64,000 bases of DNA from Candidatus Ribeiella danica (GCA_016717335.1 JADKFS010000002.1:1-64000), one strand, 5' to 3'. Shown: positions 45,696-55,070, numbered from the stretch's first letter. Translations and numbers: made by a program. Notes: generated by a model not told the origin, from the letters alone.

Positions 45696-45715
45696 ACAGT
45701 CTTGTTCATCATGTG

Positions 45716-45786
45716 AAACCTGCCTGGTCAGCGGCAGATGGCGTGCAAATGGTCAGCGCTGCTCGCACCGCTGACCAGGCAGGTTT
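45716..45786. repeat. Palindrome with 19-base arms
   Basis: AAACCTGCCTGGTCAGCGG (45716-45734) is repeated inverted at 45768-45786, between the AGE epimerase and DUF4127 genes. Could be an mRNA processing or stability hairpin within the operon. Confidence 0.7.
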
Positions 45787-45793
45787 ATGAACT

Positions 45794-47023
45794 CTAAGGC
45801 TCCTCTGTGATCTCTGTGGCGAAGAATGAAAGCTGCTCGATGCGCTGCATGCTGAACAGCAGCGCGCGCGGCACGTGGTAGAAGCCTTTGTAGCTGCCGC
45901 CCTTGCTCGTCAGCGCCAGGTCGCCGCGCCGGTCGCAGTAGCCGAACCACTCGCCGCGCTCGGCGTCGACGAAGTGCGCGAACGTGTAGGCGTCGACCCG
46001 CGCGAGCCAGTCCAGCCAGCGCTGCTCGCCGGTCTGCGCGCAGGCCAGCACCAGCGCGTAGATCGCCTCGGCGTGCGGCCACCACAGCTTCATCGTCGAC
46101 TCGAGCTGCAGCGTCGGCCGCTGCTCGACGTCCATGAAGTAGAGCAGCCCGCCGTGCTCCTGGTCCCAGCCGCGCTCGAGCGAGCCCCCCAGGGCCTCCA
46201 GCGCCATGCGCCGGCGCGCCGGGTCGGGCGCAAACTCCAGCATGTGCAGCACGATCCAGGCGGTCTCGATCGAGTGGCCGGGGTTGAACAGCCGCCCCTC
46301 CGGCAGCTGCGCCAGGTCGTGCCCCGCCAGCGCGACGTTCTCGAGAAAGATCCGGCGCTGCGGGTCGTAGTGGCGCGCCACGCCGTCGAGCGTCGCCCGG
46401 ATCGCCTGCCGGTAGCGCGGCTCGTCGAACATCGGCGCCAGCTCGATCGCCATCATGCCCACCACCAGCAGGTTGGCCAGGTTGCTGGCCGGGATCTGGC
46501 CGGGGTAGCTCGGCCGGTCCAGCAGGGCCGGGTCGGCGATCCACTCGACGATGCGCCAGAACAGCTCGACCGCCTCGTCGACGCAGCCGCGGTCGCCGCT
46601 GGCCCTGCCGTACTCCAGCAGCCCGAGCATGTAGAACACCGCCGCGTAGGGCTTGCGCTGGTAGAAGTGCGGCCGGCCCTCGCGCGTCAGGCTGAAGTAC
46701 ACCCGCCCGTGCGGGTCGCGCGCGTGCCGGCGCATGAACTCCACGCCCAGCGCCGCGGCGTCAAGGTACTCCGGCCGGCGCTCCAGCTCGTTGTAGAGCC
46801 GTGAGAACATCCAGACCGCGCGCCCCTGCAGCCAGACGTACTTGCGCGTGTCGTACACCGCGCCGTCGCGATCCAGGCAGCTGAAGTAGCCGCCGTGCTC
46901 GCGGTCGAGCGAGTGCCTCAGCCAGAACGGGATGACCGACTCGGTCAGGTTCTGCCGGTAGCGCGCGGCGTAGGGCCGCAGCGCGTCGGCGACCCGGAGA
47001 CGAGCGTCCTGTGGCAACGTCAT
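45794..47023 (-). CDS. AGE-family (N-acylglucosamine 2-epimerase-like) epimerase/isomerase
   Basis: A 409-residue alpha/alpha-barrel enzyme of the N-acylglucosamine 2-epimerase/cellobiose 2-epimerase family. Marks include DREHGGYFSCLDRDG, KYVWLQGRAVWMFSRLYNEL, RLFNPGHSIETAWI and MKLWWPHAEAIYAL, which supply the catalytic histidines and active-site aromatic residues. Family members epimerise GlcNAc/ManNAc or isomerise free sugars. Given the GlcNAc-type importer upstream, conversion of an N-acetylated hexosamine is the best guess. It is 15 bases from the DUF5107 gene and therefore likely co-transcribed. Confidence 0.9.
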   Translation of the reverse strand: MTLPQDARLRVADALRPYAARYRQNLTESVIPFWLRHSLDREHGGYFSCLDRDGAVYDTRKYVWLQGRAVWMFSRLYNELERRPEYLDAAALGVEFMRRHARDPHGRVYFSLTREGRPHFYQRKPYAAVFYMLGLLEYGRASGDRGCVDEAVELFWRIVEWIADPALLDRPSYPGQIPASNLANLLVVGMMAIELAPMFDEPRYRQAIRATLDGVARHYDPQRRIFLENVALAGHDLAQLPEGRLFNPGHSIETAWIVLHMLEFAPDPARRRMALEALGGSLERGWDQEHGGLLYFMDVEQRPTLQLESTMKLWWPHAEAIYALVLACAQTGEQRWLDWLARVDAYTFAHFVDAERGEWFGYCDRRGDLALTSKGGSYKGFYHVPRALLFSMQRIEQLSFFATEITEEP

Positions 47024-47038
47024 GGCGACATACCTTCG

Positions 47039-49075
47039 CTACTGGCCGATCATCCGGAAGTCGATCCGGGCCGGCGGCGGGTAGCGCCGGGCGACCTCGT
47101 CCCGCAGCGCCTGGTCGACCGGGCGGCCGGTCTCGGCGGCGACGCGCCGCGCCCACAGCTCGAACCACAGGTCGGTCAGCGCGGTCTCGCCCTCGCGGAT
47201 GATGGCGTACTCGCGCGCCAGCACCCGCTCGACCGCGTCAAGGTCGCCCAGCTCCATGGCGATCCGGCCGTACAGGATCTGAATGCGGTCGCGCTGGCGG
47301 CGCTCCTCCGGCAGCATCTCGTACACCTCCAGCGCCCTGGCCGCCTGGCCGGCCGCGCACAGCAGCTGCAAGTACTCCTCGGCCAGCGCGGCGTCCGGCT
47401 GCGCGGCGGCGCCGGCGAGCTGCCAGGCCCGCTCGTAGTGCGCCAGCGCCTCCTGCTCGCGCCCCTGCCGGCGGGCCAGCTCCGCCAGGTTGCGGTAGGC
47501 CCAGGCCGACGGCCGGCGCTCGATCGACTCCTGCCAGGCCGCGGCGGCGCCGTCCTCGTCGAAGTCCTCCAGCCGCATCACGCCCACGTGCAGCAGCGCG
47601 TACCAGTTGCGGTGCTCCGGCCGCTCGAGGCTGCGCTCCAGCAGCGCGCGCCACTCCGGCTGGACCATCCACTCGCCCGGCGCGTCGGCGGGGTCCTGCT
47701 CCGCGAGCCGGCCGTCGCGCAGCAGCCCGATCCACCTGGCCTGCTCGCGGCCGAGCGTGCGCTCGGGGAAGGCCAGCGCGGCCGGCACCGCGGATGCCCC
47801 CGGCTCGGCCGCGCGCCGCCGCAGCTCCAGCGCGCCCCAGCCGGCGCCCTCCTGCAGCAGCGCGCCGGCCGGCTGGTCGGCGAAGTGGCGGTAGCCCCGC
47901 TCGATCCGCTCGATCCGGTCCGGCGCCACGCGCGCCTTGATCGCCCGGTCGACCGACTGCCACGCGGTCGTCCAGTCGCCGCCGTGGGCCAGCGCGGGGT
48001 CGACCTCCAGCGCGCCGAACACCTGGGTCCAGTCCCAAGTTGCACGCGCCGGCATCGGCAGGCCGTGCAGCTGGGTCGGCGCCAGCCCGGCCTGGATCTC
48101 GAGGTAGGCCATGCCGGGGGCCGACAGAAGCTCCTGCCAGCGCCGGCCGCCCTGGTGCGTGCCCCAGCAGAACATCTTGCGGTAGCGCAGCCTGCCGGTC
48201 GAGGCCTCGAACATGCCCGCGCCCTGCGCGTCGAGCGCGGCCTCCCACGGCAGGTCGGCGCCGTCGGGCTGGAAGAAGAACTCGTTCGCGAAGGTTGAGC
48301 TCAGCGGGTAGCTGCCGTCCGCGCCGCCCAGGCTGGGGAGGCCCGGCAGATCGGCGTAGCCGTAGCCGATCGGCTCGCTGAAGTCGATGTGGATCGCGCG
48401 CTCGGCCGGCGCCAGCGCCCGCACGCCCGGCGCCTCCGGCACTGCGATATTGGTCCACCAGTACATCGAGGCCTCGGCGTCGCCCGGGTTCACCACGCGC
48501 GTGTAGGCGAGCAGCAGCGGCGAGTCGGGCGGCAGGTAGAAGTCGATCTGCCAGAACAGCCGCTTGCAGCGCTCGAACTCGTACAGGCGCAGGCCCGGCT
48601 CGCCCCGGAAGCCCTCGATCGCGGCGGCGAAGACGGGGGCGCAGGTCGTGAAGGTGTGGCCGAACTGGCCGATGTTCCACTCGATCCCGCCCGCGAACCA
48701 GGCGTTGCGGATGGCGAGGTTGGCCGGCTGGAACACCGGGTTGCGGAACAGCAGCTCGCGCTGGCGCGGCTTATCCACCAGCGAGATCAGCCGGCCGCCC
48801 AGCTCGGGCAGAAAGGTGGCGCGCAGGTGGTCGTTCTCCAGCACGATCGAGCGGAAGGTCAGCGGCGCGCGCTCGCGGGTGTAGCTGTCCTGCATGCGGT
48901 AGGGCAGCACGCGGAATCCGGCCTGCCAGCCGAGGTGGCGCTGCTTCTCGGGCGGCAGCGCGCCGTGCACGTGCACCGGGCGGTCCGCCTGCGGGTCGCG
49001 GAACAGCGGCAGCGGGTTCTCCTCGCCGAGCGGCGCCCCCGGCATCGTCAGCGGCTCGACGCGCAGTTCGGTCAT
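47039..49075 (-). CDS. DUF5107 / TPR-containing protein
   Basis: A 678-residue protein. The N-terminal 330 residues match the galactose-mutarotase-like DUF5107 fold (LENDHLRATFLPELGGRLIS, WNIGQFGHT, PGDAEASMYWWTNIAVPE). The C-terminal half (from about 430) has tetratricopeptide-type helices (AYRNLAELARRQGREQEALA, HYERAWQLAG). The family is thought to bind or process sugars, but no reaction is established. ATG 49075 is chosen: further codons read into a hairpin region. It sits between the kinase and epimerase genes of the same operon. Confidence 0.85.
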   Translation of the reverse strand: MTELRVEPLTMPGAPLGEENPLPLFRDPQADRPVHVHGALPPEKQRHLGWQAGFRVLPYRMQDSYTRERAPLTFRSIVLENDHLRATFLPELGGRLISLVDKPRQRELLFRNPVFQPANLAIRNAWFAGGIEWNIGQFGHTFTTCAPVFAAAIEGFRGEPGLRLYEFERCKRLFWQIDFYLPPDSPLLLAYTRVVNPGDAEASMYWWTNIAVPEAPGVRALAPAERAIHIDFSEPIGYGYADLPGLPSLGGADGSYPLSSTFANEFFFQPDGADLPWEAALDAQGAGMFEASTGRLRYRKMFCWGTHQGGRRWQELLSAPGMAYLEIQAGLAPTQLHGLPMPARATWDWTQVFGALEVDPALAHGGDWTTAWQSVDRAIKARVAPDRIERIERGYRHFADQPAGALLQEGAGWGALELRRRAAEPGASAVPAALAFPERTLGREQARWIGLLRDGRLAEQDPADAPGEWMVQPEWRALLERSLERPEHRNWYALLHVGVMRLEDFDEDGAAAAWQESIERRPSAWAYRNLAELARRQGREQEALAHYERAWQLAGAAAQPDAALAEEYLQLLCAAGQAARALEVYEMLPEERRQRDRIQILYGRIAMELGDLDAVERVLAREYAIIREGETALTDLWFELWARRVAAETGRPVDQALRDEVARRYPPPARIDFRMIGQ

Positions 49076-49098
49076 CACTTCTGTTCTTTCTGTTTCGG

Positions 49099-49164
49099 GG
49101 CTGGACGAGCCGCGGCTCGTCCAGCCCCGAAAGAAGATCTTTGGAGGGACTTCGTCCCTCCAAA
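49099..49164. repeat. Two hairpins between kinase and DUF5107 genes
   Basis: GGCTGGACGAGCC-GC-GGCTCGTCCAGCC (49099-49126) and TTTGGAGGGACTTCGTCCCTCCAAA (about 49140-49164). Part of a 158-base gap in the operon; the second hairpin has the same core as that near 1730. Confidence 0.7.
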
Positions 49165-49233
49165 CCTCCCGCCGCGCGAGACGATCTTGGCAGACCTGCG
49201 GCCCGCCGAACCTCCCGCTCGGCGCGCAGGCTC

Positions 49234-50148
49234 TCAGATCTCGCCGATCTCGCCCAGCGTCGGCTGGGCCGCGGTGCCGCCGGCCACGCGGGTCGAGAGC
49301 GAGCCGCACGCGCAGGCCAGCCGCAGCGCGCGCTGGAGCGGCCAGCCCTGCAGGAAGCCGTAGATAAAGCCGGCGTCGAACGAGTCGCCCGCGCCGGTCG
49401 TGTCGACCAGGCGCACCGGCAGCGCGTCGGCGCGGGCCTGCTCGCCGCCACGGCGCGCCACGCCGCCGCGCGCGCCCAGCTTGGCGGCGACGACCGGGAC
49501 GCGCCCGGCCATGTGCTCCAGCGCGGCGCCAAGGTCGGCGCAGCCGGAGATCGCCAGCAGCTCGGCCTCGTTCGGCAAAAACACGTCGACCAGCCGCAGC
49601 GCCTCGGCCACGCCCTCCCAGCGCTCGGCCGGGTCGTAGTTCGTGTCGAGCGAGATCGTCAGGCCGCGCGCGCGCGCCGCTGCGAACAGCGCCGGCACAT
49701 CCGGCCGCAGCGCGTCGAGCATGTAGTAGGCGCCCAGGTGCAGGTGGCGCGCGCGATCGAGCAGCCCCAGGTCGATCTGGTCGTAGCGCAGCGCGGCGAT
49801 CGAGCCGGAGTAGGTCAGGATCGCCCGGTCGTTGCCGCGCGACAGGATGACGCTCAGGCCGGTGCGCAGGCGCGTGTCGACCACGATCCCGCCCACGTCG
49901 ATGCCGCGCGCGGCCAGCTGGTCGCGCATGAAGTGGCCGAAGACGTCGTCGCCGATCGTGCCGATAAAGGCGACCCGCAGCCCCAGCCGGGCCGCGCCGC
50001 AGGCGAAGATCGCCGAGGAGCTGCCGATCGTCAGCGCCGCGTCGTCGACGAGCTGCTCGACCTGGCCGAAGGCCGGCGTCACGTCGCCGCGCAGGATCAG
50101 GTCGGGGTTGATCTCGCCGACCACCAGCAGGTCGTAGGAAGCGCTCAT
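49234..50148 (-). CDS. PfkB-family carbohydrate kinase
   Basis: A 304-residue ribokinase-like sugar kinase. N-terminal LLVVGEINPDLILRG and the GGxxxN-like GSSSAIFACGAARLG are present; the catalytic Asp is in VDTTGAGDSFDAGFIYGFLQG near residue 255, with the anion hole GAGD. ATG 50148 overlaps the stop codon of the SIS gene by 4 bases (ATGA), so translation is coupled. A SIS protein paired with PfkB kinase also occurs in fructosamine (FrlB/FrlD) and galactosamine pathways. Here it probably phosphorylates the imported sugar. Confidence 0.92.
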   Translation of the reverse strand: MSASYDLLVVGEINPDLILRGDVTPAFGQVEQLVDDAALTIGSSSAIFACGAARLGLRVAFIGTIGDDVFGHFMRDQLAARGIDVGGIVVDTRLRTGLSVILSRGNDRAILTYSGSIAALRYDQIDLGLLDRARHLHLGAYYMLDALRPDVPALFAAARARGLTISLDTNYDPAERWEGVAEALRLVDVFLPNEAELLAISGCADLGAALEHMAGRVPVVAAKLGARGGVARRGGEQARADALPVRLVDTTGAGDSFDAGFIYGFLQGWPLQRALRLACACGSLSTRVAGGTAAQPTLGEIGEI

Positions 50149-51197
50149 GACAGGTGGATCACCGCGGTCAGGTTGACCGGCCGGTCGGGGTCGAGCCCCT
50201 TCGCCAGCGCGCGGTGGAAGCCGACCCACTGCAGCACCGGCAGGTACAGCGCGCCGCGCTCCCACTCGTCCAGGCCGCTGCGCAGCTCGATCACCCGGTC
50301 GACGCCGCTCCAGTCGTGGTCGCCGCGCGTCTCGGCCAGCGCCAGGGTGCGCGCGCCGAGCCCGTGCATGTCGCGCAGCACCGCGATCTCGGCCGCGGCG
50401 GCGCTGTCGGAGATCAGCCCGACCACCAGGGCCGGCGGGCCGGCGATCGACATCGGGCCGTGCCGGAACTCCAGCGGGTGGTAGGCCTCGGCCCACGAGC
50501 AGGCCATCTCCTTGGTCTTCAGCATCGCCTCGCAGGCGATCCCGTACAGCGGGCCGTTGCCGAGGAAGAAGAAGCGCTCGATCGAGAGGTCCTCGCCGAG
50601 CTGCTGCGCGGTGGCGCGCTCGCGCGCGACCAGGTCCGCCAGCGCGTTCGGCAGCCGCCGCGCGCGATCGAGTCGGCTGGAGTCGCCGGCCAGCGCGCCG
50701 GCCAGCGCCTGCACCAGCAGCGTCATGCTCGTGAACGAGCGCGTCTGCGCGACCGACTGCTCGCGCGCCTGCGGGGCCAGCAGGCTGATGTCCGCCTGCG
50801 CGGTCAGCGGCGAGTCGGGGGCGCAGCCGATCGTGAGCAGCCGGCCCTGCGGAGACGTCTCGCGGTAGCGCTCGGCCGCCCACAGCGTCTCGGTGGTGGT
50901 GCCGGAGCGCGAGATCGCCAGCATATTGAAGCCGCGCGGCAGCTGCGTCTGCGGGAAGTACACCAGCTCCGAGGCCGGCAGCCCCCACGCCTGCACGCCG
51001 ACGCTGCGCAGCACCGCCGCGGCGTGGAGCGACAGGTAGTAGGTCGAGCCGCAGCCGGTGACGATCAGCGGGCGATCGGCCAGCCCGGCCAGCGCGGCGG
51101 CGTGGTCGTTCCGCCAGCCGCCGATCTCGTCGAGCGTGGCCTGCCAGACAGCCGGCTGGCTAGCGATCTCCGTTCGAGTAAATGTCCCAGGTGCCAT
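50145..51197 (-). CDS. SIS-domain phosphosugar deaminase/isomerase
   Basis: A 350-residue protein with two SIS domains in the GlmS isomerase / AgaS / FrlB arrangement. First domain: RPLIVTGCGSTYYLSLHAAA and ISRSGTTTETLWA; second domain: RFFFLGNGPLYGIACEAMLK, KTKEMACSWAEAYHPLEFRH and the catalytic C-terminus. No glutamine amidotransferase domain, so it removes or rearranges rather than builds the amino group. Start ATG 51197 after AGAAGGATTC. Coupled to the PfkB kinase. One of two SIS enzymes in the locus (other at 58648). Confidence 0.88.
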   Translation of the reverse strand: MAPGTFTRTEIASQPAVWQATLDEIGGWRNDHAAALAGLADRPLIVTGCGSTYYLSLHAAAVLRSVGVQAWGLPASELVYFPQTQLPRGFNMLAISRSGTTTETLWAAERYRETSPQGRLLTIGCAPDSPLTAQADISLLAPQAREQSVAQTRSFTSMTLLVQALAGALAGDSSRLDRARRLPNALADLVARERATAQQLGEDLSIERFFFLGNGPLYGIACEAMLKTKEMACSWAEAYHPLEFRHGPMSIAGPPALVVGLISDSAAAAEIAVLRDMHGLGARTLALAETRGDHDWSGVDRVIELRSGLDEWERGALYLPVLQWVGFHRALAKGLDPDRPVNLTAVIHLS

Positions 51198-51288
51198 ACC
51201 GAATCCTTCTCTCCTTGGTGCGGCGCCGGCTACTGCAAGATCAGGCAAGCTGCATGTGCTCGCCGCAACCTACAACCTACAATCTACA

Positions 51289-52188
51289 CTAGCCCTTCAC
51301 CGCGCCGGCGGTCATGCCCGCCTCGATCCGATCGTTGAAGATCAGATAGATCGCCAGCGTCGGGATCATGACAATCACCACGGCCGCGAACAGGCCGCTC
51401 CAGTCGCTGCCGTAGAACTGCTTGGCCTGCAGGTAGTACAGGCCCTGCGACAGCACATAGTGGGTGTTGTGCTCTTCGTTGGTGATCATCAGCGTGTTCG
51501 GCAGGATGTACTGGTTCCACTGGCCGAGGAAGTTAAAGATCCCCATCGTGATCAGGCCCGGCTTGGCCAGCGGCAGGTAGACCCGGAAGAAAATATCGTA
51601 CTGGTTGGCGCCGTCGATCGTCGCCGCCTCGCCCAGCTCCTTCGGCAGCGTGCGGAAGAAGTTGATCAGGAAGAAGATCGTGAACGACAGCGAGAACGCC
51701 ACGTACACCATGATCAGGCCGTAGTAGGTGTCCAGCAGGTTGAGCTTCTGGGTCACGAAGTACAGCGGCACCAGCGCCAGGAACAGCGGGAAGATCATGC
51801 CGACCAGGAACATATAGGTGATCAGGTTGCGCCCGCGGAACTCGAAGCGCGCCAGCACATAGGCGGCCATCGACGAGAGCAGCAGCGTCAGGAACAGCGA
51901 CGGCAGGACGATGATCATCGTGTTGATGAAGTACTCGCCGATCCGCGCGGTCGTCCAGGCGCGCACGAAGTTGTCGAAGACCGGCCGCGCGGGCAGCGCC
52001 CACGGGCTGAAGAAGATCTCCTGGTCGGTCTTGAGCGAGGTCATGAGCGCCCAGAGCATCGGGAAGATCACGATCAGCGCCCAGATGCTCAGGATGATGA
52101 AGATCAGCGTCTTGACCGCGATATTGCCCGCCTTCAGCCGGCGCTCGGCCGGCCGTGCCACCTCGCGGGACGTTGTCACTGAAGCCAT
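51289..52188 (-). CDS. Carbohydrate ABC transporter permease (MalG/NgcG-like)
   Basis: A 299-residue permease with six transmembrane helices, second subunit of the sugar importer. The ATPase-contacting EAA loop is seen as ELGEAATIDGANQYDIFF with RVYLPLAKPGL. Long N-terminal cytoplasmic stretch before the first helix (KTLIFIILSIWALIVIFPML). 13 bases separate it from the upstream permease. The ATP-binding subunit is not in the operon; in this transporter class (CUT1, NgcEFG, DasABC) a shared MsiK-like ATPase encoded elsewhere is usual. Confidence 0.92.
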   Translation of the reverse strand: MASVTTSREVARPAERRLKAGNIAVKTLIFIILSIWALIVIFPMLWALMTSLKTDQEIFFSPWALPARPVFDNFVRAWTTARIGEYFINTMIIVLPSLFLTLLLSSMAAYVLARFEFRGRNLITYMFLVGMIFPLFLALVPLYFVTQKLNLLDTYYGLIMVYVAFSLSFTIFFLINFFRTLPKELGEAATIDGANQYDIFFRVYLPLAKPGLITMGIFNFLGQWNQYILPNTLMITNEEHNTHYVLSQGLYYLQAKQFYGSDWSGLFAAVVIVMIPTLAIYLIFNDRIEAGMTAGAVKG

Positions 52189-52201
52189 GGTTCGCTCCTT
52201 C

Positions 52202-53089
52202 TCAGTATTCGAACGCCTCGCGGGCTGTAAAGCGCAGGCTGATGATCGACAGGGCCAGCACCAGGATGAGCAGCACGAGTCCCATCGCCGTGGCGTAGCC
52301 GAACTGGCCGTCGCTGAAAGCGGTCGAGTACAGGTAGGTCGGCACCACGTCGGCGGCGCGGCTCGGCCCGCCGGTGCCGTTGGTCATCACAGTGACCTGC
52401 GCGAACAGGTCCATCGCCCCGATCGCCAGGAAGATGATCGCGGTGCGGATCGTGTCCCACAGCAGCGGCACCGTCACGCTCCAGAACATCGTCCAGGAGT
52501 TGGCGCCGTCGATCTTGGCGGCCTCGTAGTAGTCGGATGGAATGCCCTGCATGCCGGCGACGAACAGCACCATGTAGAACCCGACCGATTGCCAGACCAC
52601 CATGGCAAGCACCGCACCAAAGACCGTGCCACGGTCGCCGAGCCAGGGGAAGCTCGCGAACTGCGTCAGGCCGACCGCGCCGAGCAGACCGTTCAGCAGC
52701 CCGATCGTCGGGTGGTAGATGAAGCTCCACAGCACCGCCACGACCACGACCGACATGACCTGCGGGAAGAAGAACGTGATCCGGAAGAAGCGCGAGAGCG
52801 CGGTGCCCTGGGTGAACAGGAAGGCGAAGAACAGCGCGATGCCGATGATCACCGGGGGCAGGATCACCAGCGCGATGCCGTTGTGCGAGAGCGCGCTCCA
52901 GAATTTGCTGTCATTGTACAGCTTGATGAAGTTATTGGCGCCGTTGAAGCGAATATTCGCCGAGAGGCCGCTCCAGCGGGTAAAAGCAAACACCATTGCC
53001 GAAAAATAGGGGAGGAGCACGAAGAGCGTGTACAGCGCCATTGGAAGAGCGAGAAACGACACGATCAGCCCATTCTTGCCTCGGTTCAT
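52202..53089 (-). CDS. Carbohydrate ABC transporter permease (MalF/NgcF-like)
   Basis: A 295-residue permease with six transmembrane helices, first of the pair. The EAA loop is DYYEAAKIDGANSWTMFW followed by SVTVPLL. Start ATG 53089 with GGAGACAGG upstream is preferred to 53128. Transcribed in order NgcE-like, this gene, then 51289, with a 205-base hairpin-rich gap before it. Confidence 0.92.
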   Translation of the reverse strand: MNRGKNGLIVSFLALPMALYTLFVLLPYFSAMVFAFTRWSGLSANIRFNGANNFIKLYNDSKFWSALSHNGIALVILPPVIIGIALFFAFLFTQGTALSRFFRITFFFPQVMSVVVVAVLWSFIYHPTIGLLNGLLGAVGLTQFASFPWLGDRGTVFGAVLAMVVWQSVGFYMVLFVAGMQGIPSDYYEAAKIDGANSWTMFWSVTVPLLWDTIRTAIIFLAIGAMDLFAQVTVMTNGTGGPSRAADVVPTYLYSTAFSDGQFGYATAMGLVLLILVLALSIISLRFTAREAFEY

Positions 53090-53107
53090 ACACCTGTCTC
53101 CAAGGAT

Positions 53108-53240
53108 GGGGGATGTGGAGAGGGCCAAGCCCTCTCTACATCCCCCACCTCCTAATTTGGATAGGCGCTAAGACACGGTTCTGGCGAACCTTACAGTTCG
53201 GAGTGGGGGCGGGCTTCGCCCGCCCCCACTCCCCAACTGT
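53108..53240. promoter_or_regulatory. Two long hairpins between binding-protein and permease genes
   Basis: Hairpin 1 (53108-53146) has arms GGGGGATGTGGAGAGGGC with loop CAA and one mismatch. Hairpin 2 (53193-53240) has ACAGTT...AACTGT around GGAGTGGGGGCGGGC-TTC-GCCCGCCCCCACTCC. They sit where many importers have a REP-like hairpin that keeps the binding-protein message more abundant than the permease message. The GGTTC..GAACCTTACA motif at 53176 recurs at 32404 and 55086. Confidence 0.65.
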
Positions 53241-53294
53241 AAAGCGGATCGCTGCCAAGCGAAACCTTGCCTAAGCCGTCAGCGTGCAGGACTG

Positions 53295-54782
53295 CTAGCG
53301 CGTGAACTTCTTGATGTCCGGGTCGGCCGCGACCTCGTCGGCCTTCTTCTGCATGTTGCTGATGAACTCGTCCGGCTTGATCGTGCCGGTCATCAGCTCG
53401 CCGGTGCGCTGCTCCAGCTCCTTGTTGAGCGTGCTGTACCAGTTCTGGAAGTTCATGTTGATCACGACGCCCTTGGAGGCCTCCGCCAGCCCCACGCCGG
53501 CCTTCATGCCCTCGGACAGCTTGGCGCCCTCGGTGCCGCCGGTCACCGGCATGATCGCGCGAACGTTCTCGGCGAAGTACTTGGCCGAGTCCTTCGACAG
53601 CAGCGCGCGCAGGTACTCCATGCCGCCGGCGGTGTTCTTGGCCTTGGACGGCACGATGTAGGTCTCGCCGCCGTTGGCGTTCACCGCGTTCTGGTCGCCC
53701 TTGCCGTCGGCGTAGCCGGGGATGTTGGCGACCGTCATGTTGAAGTCGGCCGGCGTGACGGTCTTCATCTCGTTCTCAAGCCAGTTGCCGCACGGGATGA
53801 ACACGGCATTGCCCTTCAGCCACTCGGTCTGCGACTCGGTGTGGGTCAGGCCGGCCGTGCCGGGCAGGATGTAGCCCTTGTCCCACAGCTGGTACAGGTC
53901 CTCGGTGGCGCGCTTGATCGCCGGGTCGCTCCACGCGTTCGGCTCGAGGTTGTCGAGCTTCTTGATCACGTCGTCGCCGCCGGCGTAGTAGACCAGCATG
54001 TTCCACACGATGCCCCAGATGTAGTAGGGGTACTTGCCCTGGTAGGTCCACGGCGAGGCCTTGCCGTCCTTCTTGATCTGCTCGCACAGCGTCAGCATGT
54101 CGGCCCAGGTCTTCGGGTAGGTGTAGCCGGCCTTCTCGAACGCCGGCTTGGAGTACCAGATGCCCGAGATGGTGAAGGCGATGTTGATGCCGTACTGCTT
54201 GCCGCCGAAGATCGCGCTGGTCTGCGAGCCGGGGAACAGCGTGTCGCCGAAGGTCTTGCCGGGGGTGTCGAACGACTCCGCGGCCAGCAGCGGTGCCAGG
54301 TCGAGCAGCTGCTCATCGGCGATCAGATCGGCCATCGGGATCATGTTGGCGCCGGAGTTGTCGATCACGTCGGGCGGCGTGCCGGCGATGAAGCGCGGCT
54401 GCAGCGACTCGGTCACCTTCTGGACGCTCTGGATCTTGACCTTGACGTCGGGGTGGGCCTTCTCGACCAGCTGGCCGGCGTACTTGATGTAGTCGTCGCC
54501 GAAGCCGCCGGCGAAGAACACGCCGTCGACCTCGCCCGCCGCTACGTTGAGCGGGTTCGCGCCTGCCGGGGCGGCCGGCATCGCCGTGGCCGCCGCGGCC
54601 GCGGCGGTGGGGGCCGCCGGCGCCGGGGCTGCCGTCGCCGCCGGGGCTGCCGGGGCTGCCGTCGGCGAGGCCGTCGATGTGGCGCCGCCACAGGCTACCA
54701 GCACCGACCCGGCTAGGGTCGTGCCACCCGCGACGGTCACCGTCCTGAGGAATCTGCGTCGGGACATGGAGTTTGAGGACAT
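53295..54782 (-). CDS. Extracellular sugar-binding lipoprotein (NgcE-like, GlcNAc/chitobiose type)
   Basis: A 495-residue solute-binding protein of ABC family 1. The N-terminus has a twin-arginine-like RRRFLRTV followed by a lipobox LVAC, so it is a Tat-exported lipoprotein, followed by an alanine/proline-rich linker. The sequence resembles NgcE: LLDLAPLLAAESFDTPG, GKQYGINIAFTISGIWYSK, YPKTWADMLTLCEQIKK and SPWTYQGKYPYYIWG. NgcE binds N-acetylglucosamine and diacetylchitobiose. AGGAG in front of ATG 54782 fixes the start. First gene of the operon, with promoter at 55042-55070. Substrate is inferred by resemblance and by the hexosaminidase nearby. Confidence 0.9.
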   Translation of the reverse strand: MSSNSMSRRRFLRTVTVAGGTTLAGSVLVACGGATSTASPTAAPAAPAATAAPAPAAPTAAAAAATAMPAAPAGANPLNVAAGEVDGVFFAGGFGDDYIKYAGQLVEKAHPDVKVKIQSVQKVTESLQPRFIAGTPPDVIDNSGANMIPMADLIADEQLLDLAPLLAAESFDTPGKTFGDTLFPGSQTSAIFGGKQYGINIAFTISGIWYSKPAFEKAGYTYPKTWADMLTLCEQIKKDGKASPWTYQGKYPYYIWGIVWNMLVYYAGGDDVIKKLDNLEPNAWSDPAIKRATEDLYQLWDKGYILPGTAGLTHTESQTEWLKGNAVFIPCGNWLENEMKTVTPADFNMTVANIPGYADGKGDQNAVNANGGETYIVPSKAKNTAGGMEYLRALLSKDSAKYFAENVRAIMPVTGGTEGAKLSEGMKAGVGLAEASKGVVINMNFQNWYSTLNKELEQRTGELMTGTIKPDEFISNMQKKADEVAADPDIKKFTR

Positions 54783-55015
54783 GCGAGAGGCTCCTTTCAG
54801 TTATCGTCCAACACGTTCATCACCGCTGATGGCGTGAGAGACACCTGTGTACCGAGCGCACCAAACCGGGCGGGTCATCAACGAAGCGGTCGCCGTGGCA
54901 CCGCGCCGGTGCTGGCGAGTCACTGTTGGCCGGTCTGCCCGAGCTGCGAATAGGGTCAGGGGTACAGCACGCGTGCTGCAAGCGGCTGTCTGGCGCCAGT
55001 TCGTTCGGCTGTCTA

Positions 55016-55034
55016 ATTAGTACACTGAACTTAC
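55016..55034. promoter_or_regulatory. Candidate ROK operator at the importer promoter
   Basis: Plus-strand ATTAGTACACTGAACTTAC; reversed, GTAAGTTCAGTGTACTAAT. Partly palindromic; the same pattern occurs at 55408-55426 and 56864-56884. It lies just downstream of the expected start of transcription, suited to repression. Confidence 0.6.
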
Positions 55035-55041
55035 AAAATTC

Positions 55042-55070
55042 ACTATACACCCTTTCGAGCGCTTTGTCAA
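55042..55070 (-). promoter_or_regulatory. Promoter of the sugar importer operon
   Basis: Minus strand: TTGACA (55070-55065), 17-base spacer, TATAGT (55047-55042). Start near 55035, giving a 250-base leader before the binding-protein gene. Confidence 0.82.
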
